Assembly (NCBI GenBank): GCA_965215845.1
Contig: CBDCEL010000004.1
Span: forward strand, 372,001 to 436,000
Origin: Aurantibacter_A sp965215845
GTDB lineage: Bacteria > Bacteroidota > Bacteroidia > Flavobacteriales > Flavobacteriaceae
Length of the DNA: 64,000 nucleotides
Reading direction: 5' to 3'
Positions 1 through 8,289 of this stretch are shown one piece after another. Under the pieces are notes generated by a model. The model was not told where the DNA came from. It worked only from the letters and a program-made list of their open reading frames with translations, and did no database searches. The position numbers and the translations under genes are program-made. How positions within the stretch are numbered: position 1 is the stretch's first letter; every line of letters starts with the position of its first letter.

Positions 1-155
1 CGATCGAGTACGGTGATTATCAAATGATGCAGGCCTTGGATACCATACGCAACTTTACGTTTGAGCTTAGGTTGACCGACCGGTCTTACAGTCAAATAAC
101 GGTAGACGAGGAGGGTTATAGAACATTTTCCGAAAACTACAAACGAATCGATTAA
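1..155 (+). CDS. Lipocalin-like protein, C-terminal fragment
   Basis: Only the last 50 codons are inside the window, read in the frame that ends at the TAA at 153-155. The tail VDEEGYRTFSENYKRID is nearly the same as the tail of the next gene (VDEEGNRINSENYKRID), so the two are tandem paralogs. Function is unknown; the next gene suggests a small secreted lipocalin-fold protein. The 5' end lies upstream of the window. Confidence 0.7.
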   Translation, partial: IEYGDYQMMQALDTIRNFTFELRLTDRSYSQITVDEEGYRTFSENYKRID

Positions 156-258
156 CGTTTGATGCCATTAAAGGGTCAGGTATTATTTCTATCATTTTAG
201 CGGAAATTGTTGTAACTTTTTAGGGAACAATTTTTTGATAACACTAAAATACTTGACC

Positions 259-708
259 ATGAAAAAATTATTAGGATTGGTTTTCTTGATGCTGCTTCTT
301 ATTTCGGCGACGAAAATGGCATCTCCGAAACCAGCACTTCACCCATCGATCGAAGGAACCTGGGAACTTGTTAGCAACTATAATTATGTAGACGGGGTAA
401 ACGTATCGGATACGATATACCCTGCCGAAGGTTACCGTCAAATCAAAATGTACTACAATGGCAAAGTCATGTGGACCCGGTATGTCCCCAACGATTCAGT
501 TGAATGGTTCGGGTATGGCTCTTATATGGTGGAAGATGGTCAATTGATCGAACAATTGGAGTATATGTCGGCATCCATGCGAAAAATCGCGAACAAAGAC
601 ATGGTATGGAAAATGGAGCTGGAGTTAAAGAACAACAGCTTTAGCCAAATCTTTGTTGATGAGGAGGGCAATCGAATAAATTCCGAAAATTACAAGCGAA
701 TCGACTAA
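259..708 (+). CDS. Small secreted lipocalin-like protein
   Basis: This is a 149-residue protein if started at the ATG at 259 (MKKLLGLVFL...). That start places a hydrophobic signal peptide at the very N-terminus; the in-frame upstream start at 235 only adds eight residues before it. The mature part begins near the motif GTWELVSNYNYVDG, the typical first strand of lipocalin-like/DUF4488-type proteins of Bacteroidetes. The ligand is unknown. It is a tandem duplicate of the gene that ends at 155 and is followed by a shared bidirectional terminator. Family assignment comes from the GTWELV motif and the size only. Confidence 0.7.
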   Translation: MKKLLGLVFLMLLLISATKMASPKPALHPSIEGTWELVSNYNYVDGVNVSDTIYPAEGYRQIKMYYNGKVMWTRYVPNDSVEWFGYGSYMVEDGQLIEQLEYMSASMRKIANKDMVWKMELELKNNSFSQIFVDEEGNRINSENYKRID

Positions 709-722
709 AATTCGAATCCACC

Positions 723-751
723 AAAAAAGGCCGCTCTTCGCGGCCTTTTTT
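723..751. terminator. Bidirectional intrinsic terminator
   Basis: GGCCGC and GCGGCC arms enclose a five-base loop. An A-tract precedes the hairpin and a T-tract follows it, so it can terminate both the rightward lipocalin-like gene and the leftward trxB. Confidence 0.85.
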
Positions 752-768
752 AATGGATTTATAATAAT

Positions 769-1740
769 CTAAATCAATTCCTTTTCTTCGGGCACCTCTT
801 TGGAGGCCAAATATCGTTCGGCATCCAAAGCTGCCATACAACCCGTACCTGCCGCAGTAACTGCTTGGCGATAGACATGGTCGGCCGCATCACCTGAAAC
901 AAACACCCCTTCGATATTGGTTTTTGAGCTACCTGGCTCATTGATGATATAGCCCGTTTCATCAAGTTTCAGAAAATCCTTGAAAATTTCCGTATTGGGT
1001 TGATGCCCGATTGCGACGAAAAAGCCCGTTGCCGGAATTTCAAAAGTTTCACCCGTAATATTGTTCCTGGCCCGTACACCGGTTACTACCTGACCGTCAC
1101 CCAAAACCTCCTCGGTCTCAGTATTGAACAAGATTTCAATATTCTCGGTATTGCGTACCCTGGCCTCCATGATTTTCGACGCCCTAAAAACGTCTCGACG
1201 CACCAACATCGTAACTTTTTTACAAAGTTTTGAAAGATAATGTGCCTCTTCGGCAGCCGAATCCCCAGCACCGACCAAAACTACTTCTTGGTTCCGATAG
1301 AAAAATCCATCACAGACCGCACAGGCCGAAACTCCCCCGCCCAGGTTCAAATACTTTTGTTCAGAGGGCAGGCCCAAATATTTGGCGGAAGCTCCAGTCG
1401 ATATAATCACCGTATCACAGTGAATCTCAGTCGTCTCGTTGACCCATACTTTGTGTATAGGGCCTGAAAAGTCAACTTTTGTGACCCAGCCATCCCGCAC
1501 ATCGGTACCGAATCTTTCCGCTTGTTTTTGAAACTCGATCATCATTTCCGGACCTGTAATTCCATCAGGGTAACCCGGATAATTCTCAACATCGTTCGTA
1601 GTGGTCAGTTGACCCCCCGGCTGTGTACCTTGATACAGTACCGGGAACATATTCGCCCTAGAGGCATAAATGGCCGCCGTATATCCGGCAGGTCCCGAAC
1701 CTATGATCAAGCACTTTACTTTCTCTATATTTTCCGACAT
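769..1740 (-). CDS. trxB: Thioredoxin-disulfide reductase
   Basis: This FAD/NADPH flavoenzyme reduces thioredoxin in the cytoplasm. The 323-residue protein has the normal low-molecular-weight TrxR length. Visible motifs are the N-terminal FAD-binding IIGSGPAGYTAAIYA, the GGQLTTTNDVENYPG segment, the redox-active CAVCDG, the NADPH-binding GAGDSAAEE and the C-terminal FAD motif GVFVSGDAAD. It is transcribed alone toward the bidirectional terminator. A TACTTTTG hexamer-like element on the minus strand (1766-1773) resembles the Bacteroidetes -7 box, but I see no good -33 partner. Confidence 0.97.
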   Translation of the reverse strand: MSENIEKVKCLIIGSGPAGYTAAIYASRANMFPVLYQGTQPGGQLTTTNDVENYPGYPDGITGPEMMIEFQKQAERFGTDVRDGWVTKVDFSGPIHKVWVNETTEIHCDTVIISTGASAKYLGLPSEQKYLNLGGGVSACAVCDGFFYRNQEVVLVGAGDSAAEEAHYLSKLCKKVTMLVRRDVFRASKIMEARVRNTENIEILFNTETEEVLGDGQVVTGVRARNNITGETFEIPATGFFVAIGHQPNTEIFKDFLKLDETGYIINEPGSSKTNIEGVFVSGDAADHVYRQAVTAAGTGCMAALDAERYLASKEVPEEKELI

Positions 1741-1795
1741 ATTTCAGTATGGGTTGTTACTTAAGCAAAAGTAGGTTTTTTGCAAAAAACCTTAC

Positions 1796-1828
1796 TTTGA
1801 AAGTTATCAAAAGTTTTCGGTACATTTG
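1796..1828 (+). promoter_or_regulatory. Bacteroidetes-type promoter for the LytTR regulator
   Basis: TTTG at 1796-1799 and TACATTTG at 1821-1828 match the -33 TTTG and -7 TAnnTTTG consensus of the Bacteroidetes primary sigma factor, with 21 bases between them. This lies in the 316-base gap between trxB and the response regulator and would give a leader of about 220 bases. I see no other structure in that leader. Assignment is by consensus only. Confidence 0.5.
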
Positions 1829-2056
1829 TTCCATAAAACTGGATTACGATTGTTGTAAGACTTTTTCTTTGTCGGCTTCAAAATAATCCTAAAATCATGC
1901 AAAACAACGATAAACAAGGACATTCAACAGATTTTCACCCAACTTTTACGGTTGTTTCCCCACTTAGTTTTAACAGTATTTTAATAGTTTGGCAAGGTTT
2001 TTGAAATCTGCCAAACCACCAAACCAGATACTAAAAATCAGCTAAAAGTTACGATC

Positions 2057-2767
2057 ATGTCTGAAAAAAAATTGAGGAGTATCGTAGTGGATGATTCGGA
2101 GATACAGCGCAATACGGTCGCGAAATTGATCAAAAATCATCCGAATTTAGAACTTGTCGCCGAATACCGAAATGGCGTCGAAGTACTTCAAAATGTGAAG
2201 AGCGATGAGGTCGATGTTATTTTTTTGGATGTCGAAATGCCATTGGTAAATGGTTTCGACCTATTAAAGTCGATGAAGCATAAGCCGCAGGTGGTCATGA
2301 TCAGCTCGGCACCTGAGCACGCTTTAAAGGCATTTGATTTTGATGTCACCGATTATTTATTGAAGCCAATCGAATCGCCGAGATTCGATACCGCGGTCAA
2401 AAAGACACTTATTGGATCTTTTGCAAATCCTGACAAACAAGATGTGCCCGAAGACAAGCATATTTTTGTGAAGAGCAGCCTTCAAAGGGTCAAGGTGAGG
2501 CTTGGTGATATAAACTGGGTGGAAGCCTTGGGAGACTACGTTCGACTTTTGACCGATGAAACCAATATCATCGTGCTTTCGTCGATGAAGTCATTTTCGG
2601 AAAAATTACCTGAAGATCAATTCCTCAGAATTCATAAGTCGTATATAATCAATCTTGATAAGGTCGAAAAGTTCAACAGTACATCGGTAGAGCTATGCGG
2701 AAAGAAATTTCCGCTGAGCCGAAACCGTAAGACCGACCTGAGGGAAGCTTTGGGAGCTGCGTCTTAA
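2057..2767 (+). CDS. LytTR-family response regulator
   Basis: This 236-residue two-domain regulator has an N-terminal receiver (about 7-125) with the acidic pair VVDDSE, the phosphoacceptor in VIFLDVEMP and the conserved lysine in YLLKPIE. A C-terminal LytTR DNA-binding domain (about 135-232) follows, with IFVKSSLQRVKVRLGDINWVEA and FLRIHKSYIINLDKV. LytTR regulators are usually paired with a LytS/YpdA-like histidine kinase, and none is adjacent, so it is an orphan here. It converges on galK with only a 9-base gap and no visible terminator between them. Confidence 0.93.
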   Translation: MSEKKLRSIVVDDSEIQRNTVAKLIKNHPNLELVAEYRNGVEVLQNVKSDEVDVIFLDVEMPLVNGFDLLKSMKHKPQVVMISSAPEHALKAFDFDVTDYLLKPIESPRFDTAVKKTLIGSFANPDKQDVPEDKHIFVKSSLQRVKVRLGDINWVEALGDYVRLLTDETNIIVLSSMKSFSEKLPEDQFLRIHKSYIINLDKVEKFNSTSVELCGKKFPLSRNRKTDLREALGAAS

Positions 2768-2776
2768 GGAATGGAT

Positions 2777-3910
2777 TCAGTTCCAAGAATGAAAGGTTCC
2801 CTTGCTTGGTTTGGCTTCAAAGGATTCCAAGTCAATCCCAAACTTTTTCTTATAAGCTTTACCTGCCTCGGTAACGAATGCTTCAACAGCATCTTTGTGA
2901 ACAATGTTCAAGGTACAACCTCCGAATCCGCCACCGGTCTGTCTCGCCCCCAAGACATGGGGATTTCCTTTTGAAAAATCCACTAAAAAATCAGATTCAG
3001 GGCAACTCACCTCATACAGTCTACTGATTCCGTCATGGGCCTCGTATAGCAATTCACCCATGGCCTCAAAATTATTGGACTCCAAAGCCTTTGACATTTT
3101 TAACACCCTTTCGTTTTCCGCAACGATAAAGGCACAACGATTGTACACCGTTTCGGTCATCCTTCCTTTGGATGCTTCCAACATTTGTGCCGAAACATCG
3201 CGTAGCGAATCCACCTCTGAAAAATCTCTCTTTACTATGGAAACACCTTGCTCACATTCCTCTCTTCTGGTGTTGTATTCGCTTGAGGCCAAATTATGCG
3301 AAACTTTGGTATTTAATAGGATAAGTTTATAATCGCCCAGGTTTATTGGAATCGGGCTATAATCCAAAGAACGACAATCAAGCTGTAACACATGTCCATC
3401 TTCACTCATTACGGAAGCAAACTGATCCATGATACCGCACAGTGTTCCTACATAGGTATGCTCGGCGATTTGTGATAGTTTGACCATCTCCAATTTTGAC
3501 AGACCCAGATCGAAGAGCTCATTGACACCATAGGCCAAGCCACATTCAAGTGCAGCCGAAGAGCTCAGACCTGAACCCAAGGGTAAGTCACTTTTCAAAA
3601 TGCAGTCGAAACCCCTTAATTTGTCGGTGCGCTTCGAAATCTCATTCAATACACCCAAAATATAGTTCTCCCATTCAACCTCGCTCGGCGAAATACGGTT
3701 TAGATCCAACTCGAAACCAATGTCAAAGGTTTCGCTATAAATACGGCAAATGTTGTCCGATTCGTTTCTGGCAATTCTAAAATAAATCTTCTTTTCAATG
3801 GCGGTGGGCAATACATACCCCATATTATAGTCGGTATGCTCGCCAATAATATTGATTCGCCCCGGGGATTCAACGATCAATTCAGGTTTGAATTTTTCCA
3901 AAAACTGCAT
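2777..3910 (-). CDS. galK: Galactokinase
   Basis: The enzyme phosphorylates alpha-D-galactose at C1 with ATP, the entry step of the Leloir pathway. The roughly 377-residue GHMP kinase shows the galactokinase signature SPGRINIIGEHTDYN near the N-terminus, the ATP-binding LPLGSGLSSSAALE, and the third motif TGGGFGGCTLNIV. I chose the ATG at 3910; a TTG at 3916 would add two residues. It starts about 8 bases after the formylglycine-generating enzyme gene and is the last gene of the leftward sulfatase operon, which suggests that the desulfated sugar released by that operon includes galactose. Confidence 0.95.
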   Translation of the reverse strand: MQFLEKFKPELIVESPGRINIIGEHTDYNMGYVLPTAIEKKIYFRIARNESDNICRIYSETFDIGFELDLNRISPSEVEWENYILGVLNEISKRTDKLRGFDCILKSDLPLGSGLSSSAALECGLAYGVNELFDLGLSKLEMVKLSQIAEHTYVGTLCGIMDQFASVMSEDGHVLQLDCRSLDYSPIPINLGDYKLILLNTKVSHNLASSEYNTRREECEQGVSIVKRDFSEVDSLRDVSAQMLEASKGRMTETVYNRCAFIVAENERVLKMSKALESNNFEAMGELLYEAHDGISRLYEVSCPESDFLVDFSKGNPHVLGARQTGGGFGGCTLNIVHKDAVEAFVTEAGKAYKKKFGIDLESFEAKPSKGTFHSWN

Positions 3911-3918
3911 CTTCAAAT

Positions 3919-5061
3919 CTATTTTTGATTTTCAAGCATCTCTGCGTCAACAACCGTTCTAAAACCCAAATGCTCCAATGAGGAATCAAGGCTGGTCGCC
4001 ATTCTTGCCGAGATGCGATAACTGGCACAATAGGAGGCACTGCACAAAAAAGAGCCTCCTTTCATTATTTTTTCCCGGGCGTACCGGTCTCGTTCATTAA
4101 AGGGATTTGTTGCTCCCTGCGGATTATGTATTTCAATGCCTTGGGAAGCCATCTCGCTATAGTAATTGGTATTGTACCAATCGCTTGTCCATTCCCAAAC
4201 ATTGCCGGCCATGTCGTAAAGACCATTTTCATTGGGAGGATATGATTTTACCGGTGCCCTTTCCTCAAATCCGTCGATTTTGGTGTTGTCTACCGGAAAC
4301 TCGCCTTCCCAGGTATTGGCCTGTTTTGATAGCTGTTCGACATTATTGCCCCAGGTGTGGATTTGATCAAAGGTCTTGCCCCGTGCAGCCAGTTCCCATT
4401 CCGCTTCCGTGGGCAATCTACGACCGGCCCATTCACAATAGGCCAGCGCATCTTCATAGGCAATATGCACAACCGGATGATCATCAAGGCCCTTGATCGA
4501 ACTTCCGGGACCCTCGGGGTGCTTCCAATTGGCCCCTATGGTCCATTTCCACCATTGCGAAAAATCGTAAAGGTTCGGAACTGTGCTCTTTGATTTTTTA
4601 AAAGTCAGGGATCCGGGTTTCATGATACTGTCATGGGGCTTTGGTGTCCCTTCCGGCAACTGCTTTTTCATTTCCTCCCAATCCAATTCACGTTCTGCGA
4701 CCGTAATATATTCCGTTTCATCAACGAATTTCTTGAATTGGACATTGGTCACTTCGGCAACATCCATAAAAAAGCCATCGACAACGACAGCAAAATTTGG
4801 ACTCTCATGTCCCATGGCCATTCTGTCTTGGGCAACGGCACCTTGTGAAAACCTCCCGCCTGAAATCCAAACCATGCCCTCTGGTGATTCTATCTGTACC
4901 GGGCGGTCTTTCAACAGTTTTATGGTTGATTTTGGTACCACGGCATCCGTTTCTTGCGCTGCTTTTTCAAGCCCGGTCGCCTCGGTTGTTTTTGCATCCT
5001 TGCACTGCATCATCGAACCGATGATTACAGTCAGACATGCTATTCTGAATAACTTCCGCAT
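3919..5061 (-). CDS. Formylglycine-generating enzyme (sulfatase maturase), lipoprotein
   Basis: This FGE/SUMF1-family protein oxidises the sulfatase active-site cysteine to formylglycine. The start at 5061 (MRKLFRIACLTVIIGSMMQC) gives a lipoprotein signal peptide with Cys in the lipobox; the upstream in-frame start at 5085 only adds eight polar residues. The C-terminal segment GGSFLCSASYCASYRIS keeps both active-site cysteines with the C-x4-C spacing of aerobic FGE, and GHESPNFAVVVDGFFMDVAEVTNVQF and LPTEAEWELAARG are fold signatures seen in part. It is encoded between the sulfatase and galactokinase. Lipidation would put it in the envelope together with its substrate, which is also a lipoprotein. 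Confidence 0.9.
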   Translation of the reverse strand: MRKLFRIACLTVIIGSMMQCKDAKTTEATGLEKAAQETDAVVPKSTIKLLKDRPVQIESPEGMVWISGGRFSQGAVAQDRMAMGHESPNFAVVVDGFFMDVAEVTNVQFKKFVDETEYITVAERELDWEEMKKQLPEGTPKPHDSIMKPGSLTFKKSKSTVPNLYDFSQWWKWTIGANWKHPEGPGSSIKGLDDHPVVHIAYEDALAYCEWAGRRLPTEAEWELAARGKTFDQIHTWGNNVEQLSKQANTWEGEFPVDNTKIDGFEERAPVKSYPPNENGLYDMAGNVWEWTSDWYNTNYYSEMASQGIEIHNPQGATNPFNERDRYAREKIMKGGSFLCSASYCASYRISARMATSLDSSLEHLGFRTVVDAEMLENQK

Positions 5062-5130
5062 TGAGTATTTTTTGAAGAAGGGCAAGTTACTTTTTCTGTA
5101 AGAAATACGAAAGGCATCCGCATTTGCCGA

Positions 5131-6708
5131 TTATTTGTCCTTGAGCACTCCTTGTGCAAGAATGGGCATTCTAAATCGTTCCACTTCGGCCTGGGTTCTT
5201 TCCTTCTTAAAAATGGAATCGATCTGTGCCAATATCTCCGGATGCATTTTTGCCACATTGTTCATTTCGGTCGGATCCCTCTTCAAATCATACAACTCCA
5301 AGGTCGGGGACAATTTCGTGCTTTTCAAATTTTGTCTAACAAGTTTCCAGTCACCCATTCTAAGGGCCACTTGGCCTTCGTAAGCAGGGAATTCCCAATA
5401 CATAAACCCATGGCTCTCTTGGCCTCCTTCGCCCAAAAGGGTTGGTAAAATACTGATTCCGTTGGTATTCACCGGTTTTTCAAACTCTGCGACCTCGGCA
5501 AAAGTGGCCAACATATCGTAGTGGGCCGAAGCAAGGTCAGAGGTCGATCCTGCTTTAATTTTGCCGGGCCATGAGGCGATCATGGGTACACGGATTCCGC
5601 CTTCATAGACAAAGCCCTTCCCCCTGCCGTATTTGCTCCTGAAGGGTTTGGCACTATCAAAATAATCGGGGTCTGCACCTCCCGCGTAGCTCGGACCGTT
5701 ATCAGAAGTGAAGATAATCAAGGTATTTTCATATATCCCTTCGTCTTTCAGCTGCTTTACCAACTTGCCGATATTTTCATCCAAATAGGAGACCATGGCC
5801 GCATAGGCCGCCCTGGGGTTTTTGTGGGGGAAATATCCTCGTTCTCCCAAATACGGTTCTTCTTCCCCGAACTTCTCGACATAATAATCCACCCAACGTT
5901 GCGGGGCTTGTAATGCCACATGCGGAATTGGGCTCGCCCAATACAGGAAGAAGGGGTGTTCCTTACTCCGGCCGACAAAATCGGTCAGCTCTTCGAACAT
6001 AAGATCAGAGCTATAATACTCCTGATTAAAGGCTGCATAACTTTCCGATTTGTTGGGATCTGCCCCTTTGGGCAATTTGGTTCCTGGGGGTATGGTATCA
6101 TTGGCATAATGTACCCGCTTTCTATTTTTATAAAGAAACAGGGGGTTGTAGGTATGTGCCTGCCGTTGGCAATTGTAGCCAAAGAAAAAATCGAATCCCA
6201 TTTCATTGGGTATTGATTTCGTGTGTGGCGCACCCAAGCCCCATTTACCGACCAAACCGGTGGTATAACCCGCATTTTGCAAGTGGTTGGCCAATGTAAT
6301 CGTTCCTTCCGGTACAGGGTGTTGCCCCTCAAGGGTCGAATCTTTTGCCATTTCATAATAGTTCCAAACATCACCTCGATCTCCCCACTCGTGATTGCCC
6401 CTTATGTACGACTGTCCGGCATGTTTTCCGGTCAAAAACATATATCTTGCAGGGGCGCATACCGGTGCCGAGGAATAGTGTTGCGTAAAAAGCATTCCTG
6501 ATTTGGCAAGGGCATCGATATTTGGCGTTTCTATTTTTTCCTGACCATAGGCACCCACCTCGGCATAGCCCAAGTCATCGGCCAAAATATAGATGATATT
6601 CGGCTTTTGCGGTTCTGCAATAGCTTCTTCAGCGTTCTTTTGCTCCTTACAGGATAAAACAATTGTCCCTGCCAACAGCAGGGACAAAAAGAATTTACAT
6701 CGATTCAT
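5131..6708 (-). CDS. Formylglycine-dependent sulfatase, lipoprotein
   Basis: This is a 525-residue S1-family (arylsulfatase-type) sulfatase. A lipoprotein signal ends at Cys20 (TIVLSC). The metal-binding ILADDLG is at 41-47 and the modification site CAPAR at 84-88 fits C-x-P-x-R, so Cys84 should be converted to formylglycine. GLVGKWGLG and FTSDNGPS supply further active-site residues, and the C-terminal ELYDLKRDPTEMNN is typical of the family. The substrate cannot be read from the sequence; the neighbouring galactokinase and Na+/sugar symporter point to a sulfated galactan or similar algal sugar. The next gene upstream ends 5 bases before it, so they are co-transcribed. Confidence 0.95.
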   Translation of the reverse strand: MNRCKFFLSLLLAGTIVLSCKEQKNAEEAIAEPQKPNIIYILADDLGYAEVGAYGQEKIETPNIDALAKSGMLFTQHYSSAPVCAPARYMFLTGKHAGQSYIRGNHEWGDRGDVWNYYEMAKDSTLEGQHPVPEGTITLANHLQNAGYTTGLVGKWGLGAPHTKSIPNEMGFDFFFGYNCQRQAHTYNPLFLYKNRKRVHYANDTIPPGTKLPKGADPNKSESYAAFNQEYYSSDLMFEELTDFVGRSKEHPFFLYWASPIPHVALQAPQRWVDYYVEKFGEEEPYLGERGYFPHKNPRAAYAAMVSYLDENIGKLVKQLKDEGIYENTLIIFTSDNGPSYAGGADPDYFDSAKPFRSKYGRGKGFVYEGGIRVPMIASWPGKIKAGSTSDLASAHYDMLATFAEVAEFEKPVNTNGISILPTLLGEGGQESHGFMYWEFPAYEGQVALRMGDWKLVRQNLKSTKLSPTLELYDLKRDPTEMNNVAKMHPEILAQIDSIFKKERTQAEVERFRMPILAQGVLKDK

Positions 6709-6713
6709 ATCAA

Positions 6714-8063
6714 CTACTTGCCCGCTAGGATAACCTCTGTTTTACCGGGCATTGGTATTTTGTACCAACCGTCGGCGTTGGGTTGCACCGGTGCTGGCGA
6801 GTCCCATGTCAAATTATCGGGCACCAACTTCAATTCAGATTTCATGGCCTCATCCCAGCTGATCACCTGCCCTGAATAGGTGGCCATTCTACCTATTATG
6901 GCACTCATTGTACTTTTGGCCCCGTTTTCGGCATCGGCCAAAACCCCTCCATTTCGGATCGACTCGAATAATTTGACATGCTCCACCTGATATGGGTTGG
7001 GATCGTCTTTACCTCGATGTTCGAAAACCGTACCGCCATTCCAATCTTTCAAGACGGCACGATCACCTTCGGTGGAAACGGTACCCTTGGTACCTTGAAA
7101 GAATTCTGAAACCCTTCGCATGGTGTCAGGCTGATGTCGGCATTGACTGGCGACAACTGCCCCGCTTGGGTAGGTGTACTCCACAAAATGATGGTCGTAA
7201 ATCTCACCATGGTCTTTTCCGTTTCGTACTTGTCTGCCTCCCATACCCTGTGCCGAAATTGGATATTCGCCTATGAACCAATTGGCCACATCAATATTGT
7301 GAATATGCTGCTCAAGAATATGGTCACCGCACAGCCAATTAAAATAGTACCAATTGCGCATTTGGTATTCCAATTCAGACTGTTCCGGTTTTCTTTCCCT
7401 TACCCAGACACCTGCACTGTTCCAATACACTTGGCCGGAAACGATTTTTCCGATTTTGTCTTGCCTTAACTGTTCAAGGGCAGCCAAATAATTGTCTTGA
7501 TAATGGCGTTGGAGTCCGACGACCACATTCAATTTGTTTTCCTTGGCCTTCTTGGCCGCGGCCAAAACTTTTCTTACACCGGGTACATCTGTTGCAACCG
7601 GCTTTTCCATAAATACATGCTTGCCATTGTTAATGGCATACTCAAAATGCTGTGGCCGAAATCCTGGTGGAGTCGCCAAAATTACCACATCCCCTAGATC
7701 CATTGCTTTTTGGGCAGCGTCGAATCCAACAAATTGATTTTCCTTTTTGACGTTGACTTTTTTGCTATCGCCCATCTCCTTTGAGATGTTCGTCAAACTT
7801 CCTTGAAGGCGATCCTCGAAAGCGTCGGCCATTGCGACAAGTTCTACATTGTCATCTGCATTCAAGGCCTGAACGGCGGCTCCGGTACCACGTCCCCCAC
7901 ATCCGACCAATGCAATTTTCAATTTCTTGTCGTTCGTCGAATTGAACATTGCGTTCATCTCAAAAGAGGGCATTATTATGGCCCCGGACAGAAGCGCCGA
8001 GTTTTTCACGAATGTCCTTCGTGAGTTTTTTCCTTTTTGTGATTTAGATTTTTGATCATTCAT
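6714..8063 (-). CDS. Tat-exported Gfo/Idh/MocA family oxidoreductase
   Basis: This is a 449-residue NAD(P)-dependent dehydrogenase-fold protein. The N-terminus carries a twin-arginine signal, SRRTFVKNSALLSGAIIMPS, so a folded, cofactor-loaded enzyme should be exported to the periplasm. The Rossmann motif IALVGCGGRGTG follows near residue 52, and the conserved FMEKPVATDVPG motif provides the catalytic-region lysine. Family members oxidise, reduce or hydrolyse sugars through an NAD-dependent mechanism; the exact reaction is unknown. It is the first gene of the leftward operon with sulfatase, FGE and galK, and is divergent from the sugar symporter. Confidence 0.88.
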   Translation of the reverse strand: MNDQKSKSQKGKNSRRTFVKNSALLSGAIIMPSFEMNAMFNSTNDKKLKIALVGCGGRGTGAAVQALNADDNVELVAMADAFEDRLQGSLTNISKEMGDSKKVNVKKENQFVGFDAAQKAMDLGDVVILATPPGFRPQHFEYAINNGKHVFMEKPVATDVPGVRKVLAAAKKAKENKLNVVVGLQRHYQDNYLAALEQLRQDKIGKIVSGQVYWNSAGVWVRERKPEQSELEYQMRNWYYFNWLCGDHILEQHIHNIDVANWFIGEYPISAQGMGGRQVRNGKDHGEIYDHHFVEYTYPSGAVVASQCRHQPDTMRRVSEFFQGTKGTVSTEGDRAVLKDWNGGTVFEHRGKDDPNPYQVEHVKLFESIRNGGVLADAENGAKSTMSAIIGRMATYSGQVISWDEAMKSELKLVPDNLTWDSPAPVQPNADGWYKIPMPGKTEVILAGK

Positions 8064-8289
8064 CGCTATATAATTTTCTGAAAATTCTACTATGAACTTG
8101 GCTTAAGGCAGGAAGATACAACAAAATGCAGTAACCATTGCCTGCTTTTACAAGGTCAATGTCAAAATTTTCACGGAAAAGACGTTTCAGTCGCAAACTG
8201 AATCACAAATCAATTGGCAAGACGATAAGTTTTGAAAATAGGCTATCTTACCGCCCAAGGGATTTACTTCCAACCAAATACTTTGATTT

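Noticed and set aside
641..841. Minus-strand frame spanning the bidirectional terminator
   Set aside because: It crosses the terminator and lies over the ends of two convergent genes; a shadow frame.
1766..1773. TACTTTTG as the full trxB promoter
   Set aside because: Only the -7 element matches on the minus strand; no TTG at the proper distance upstream.
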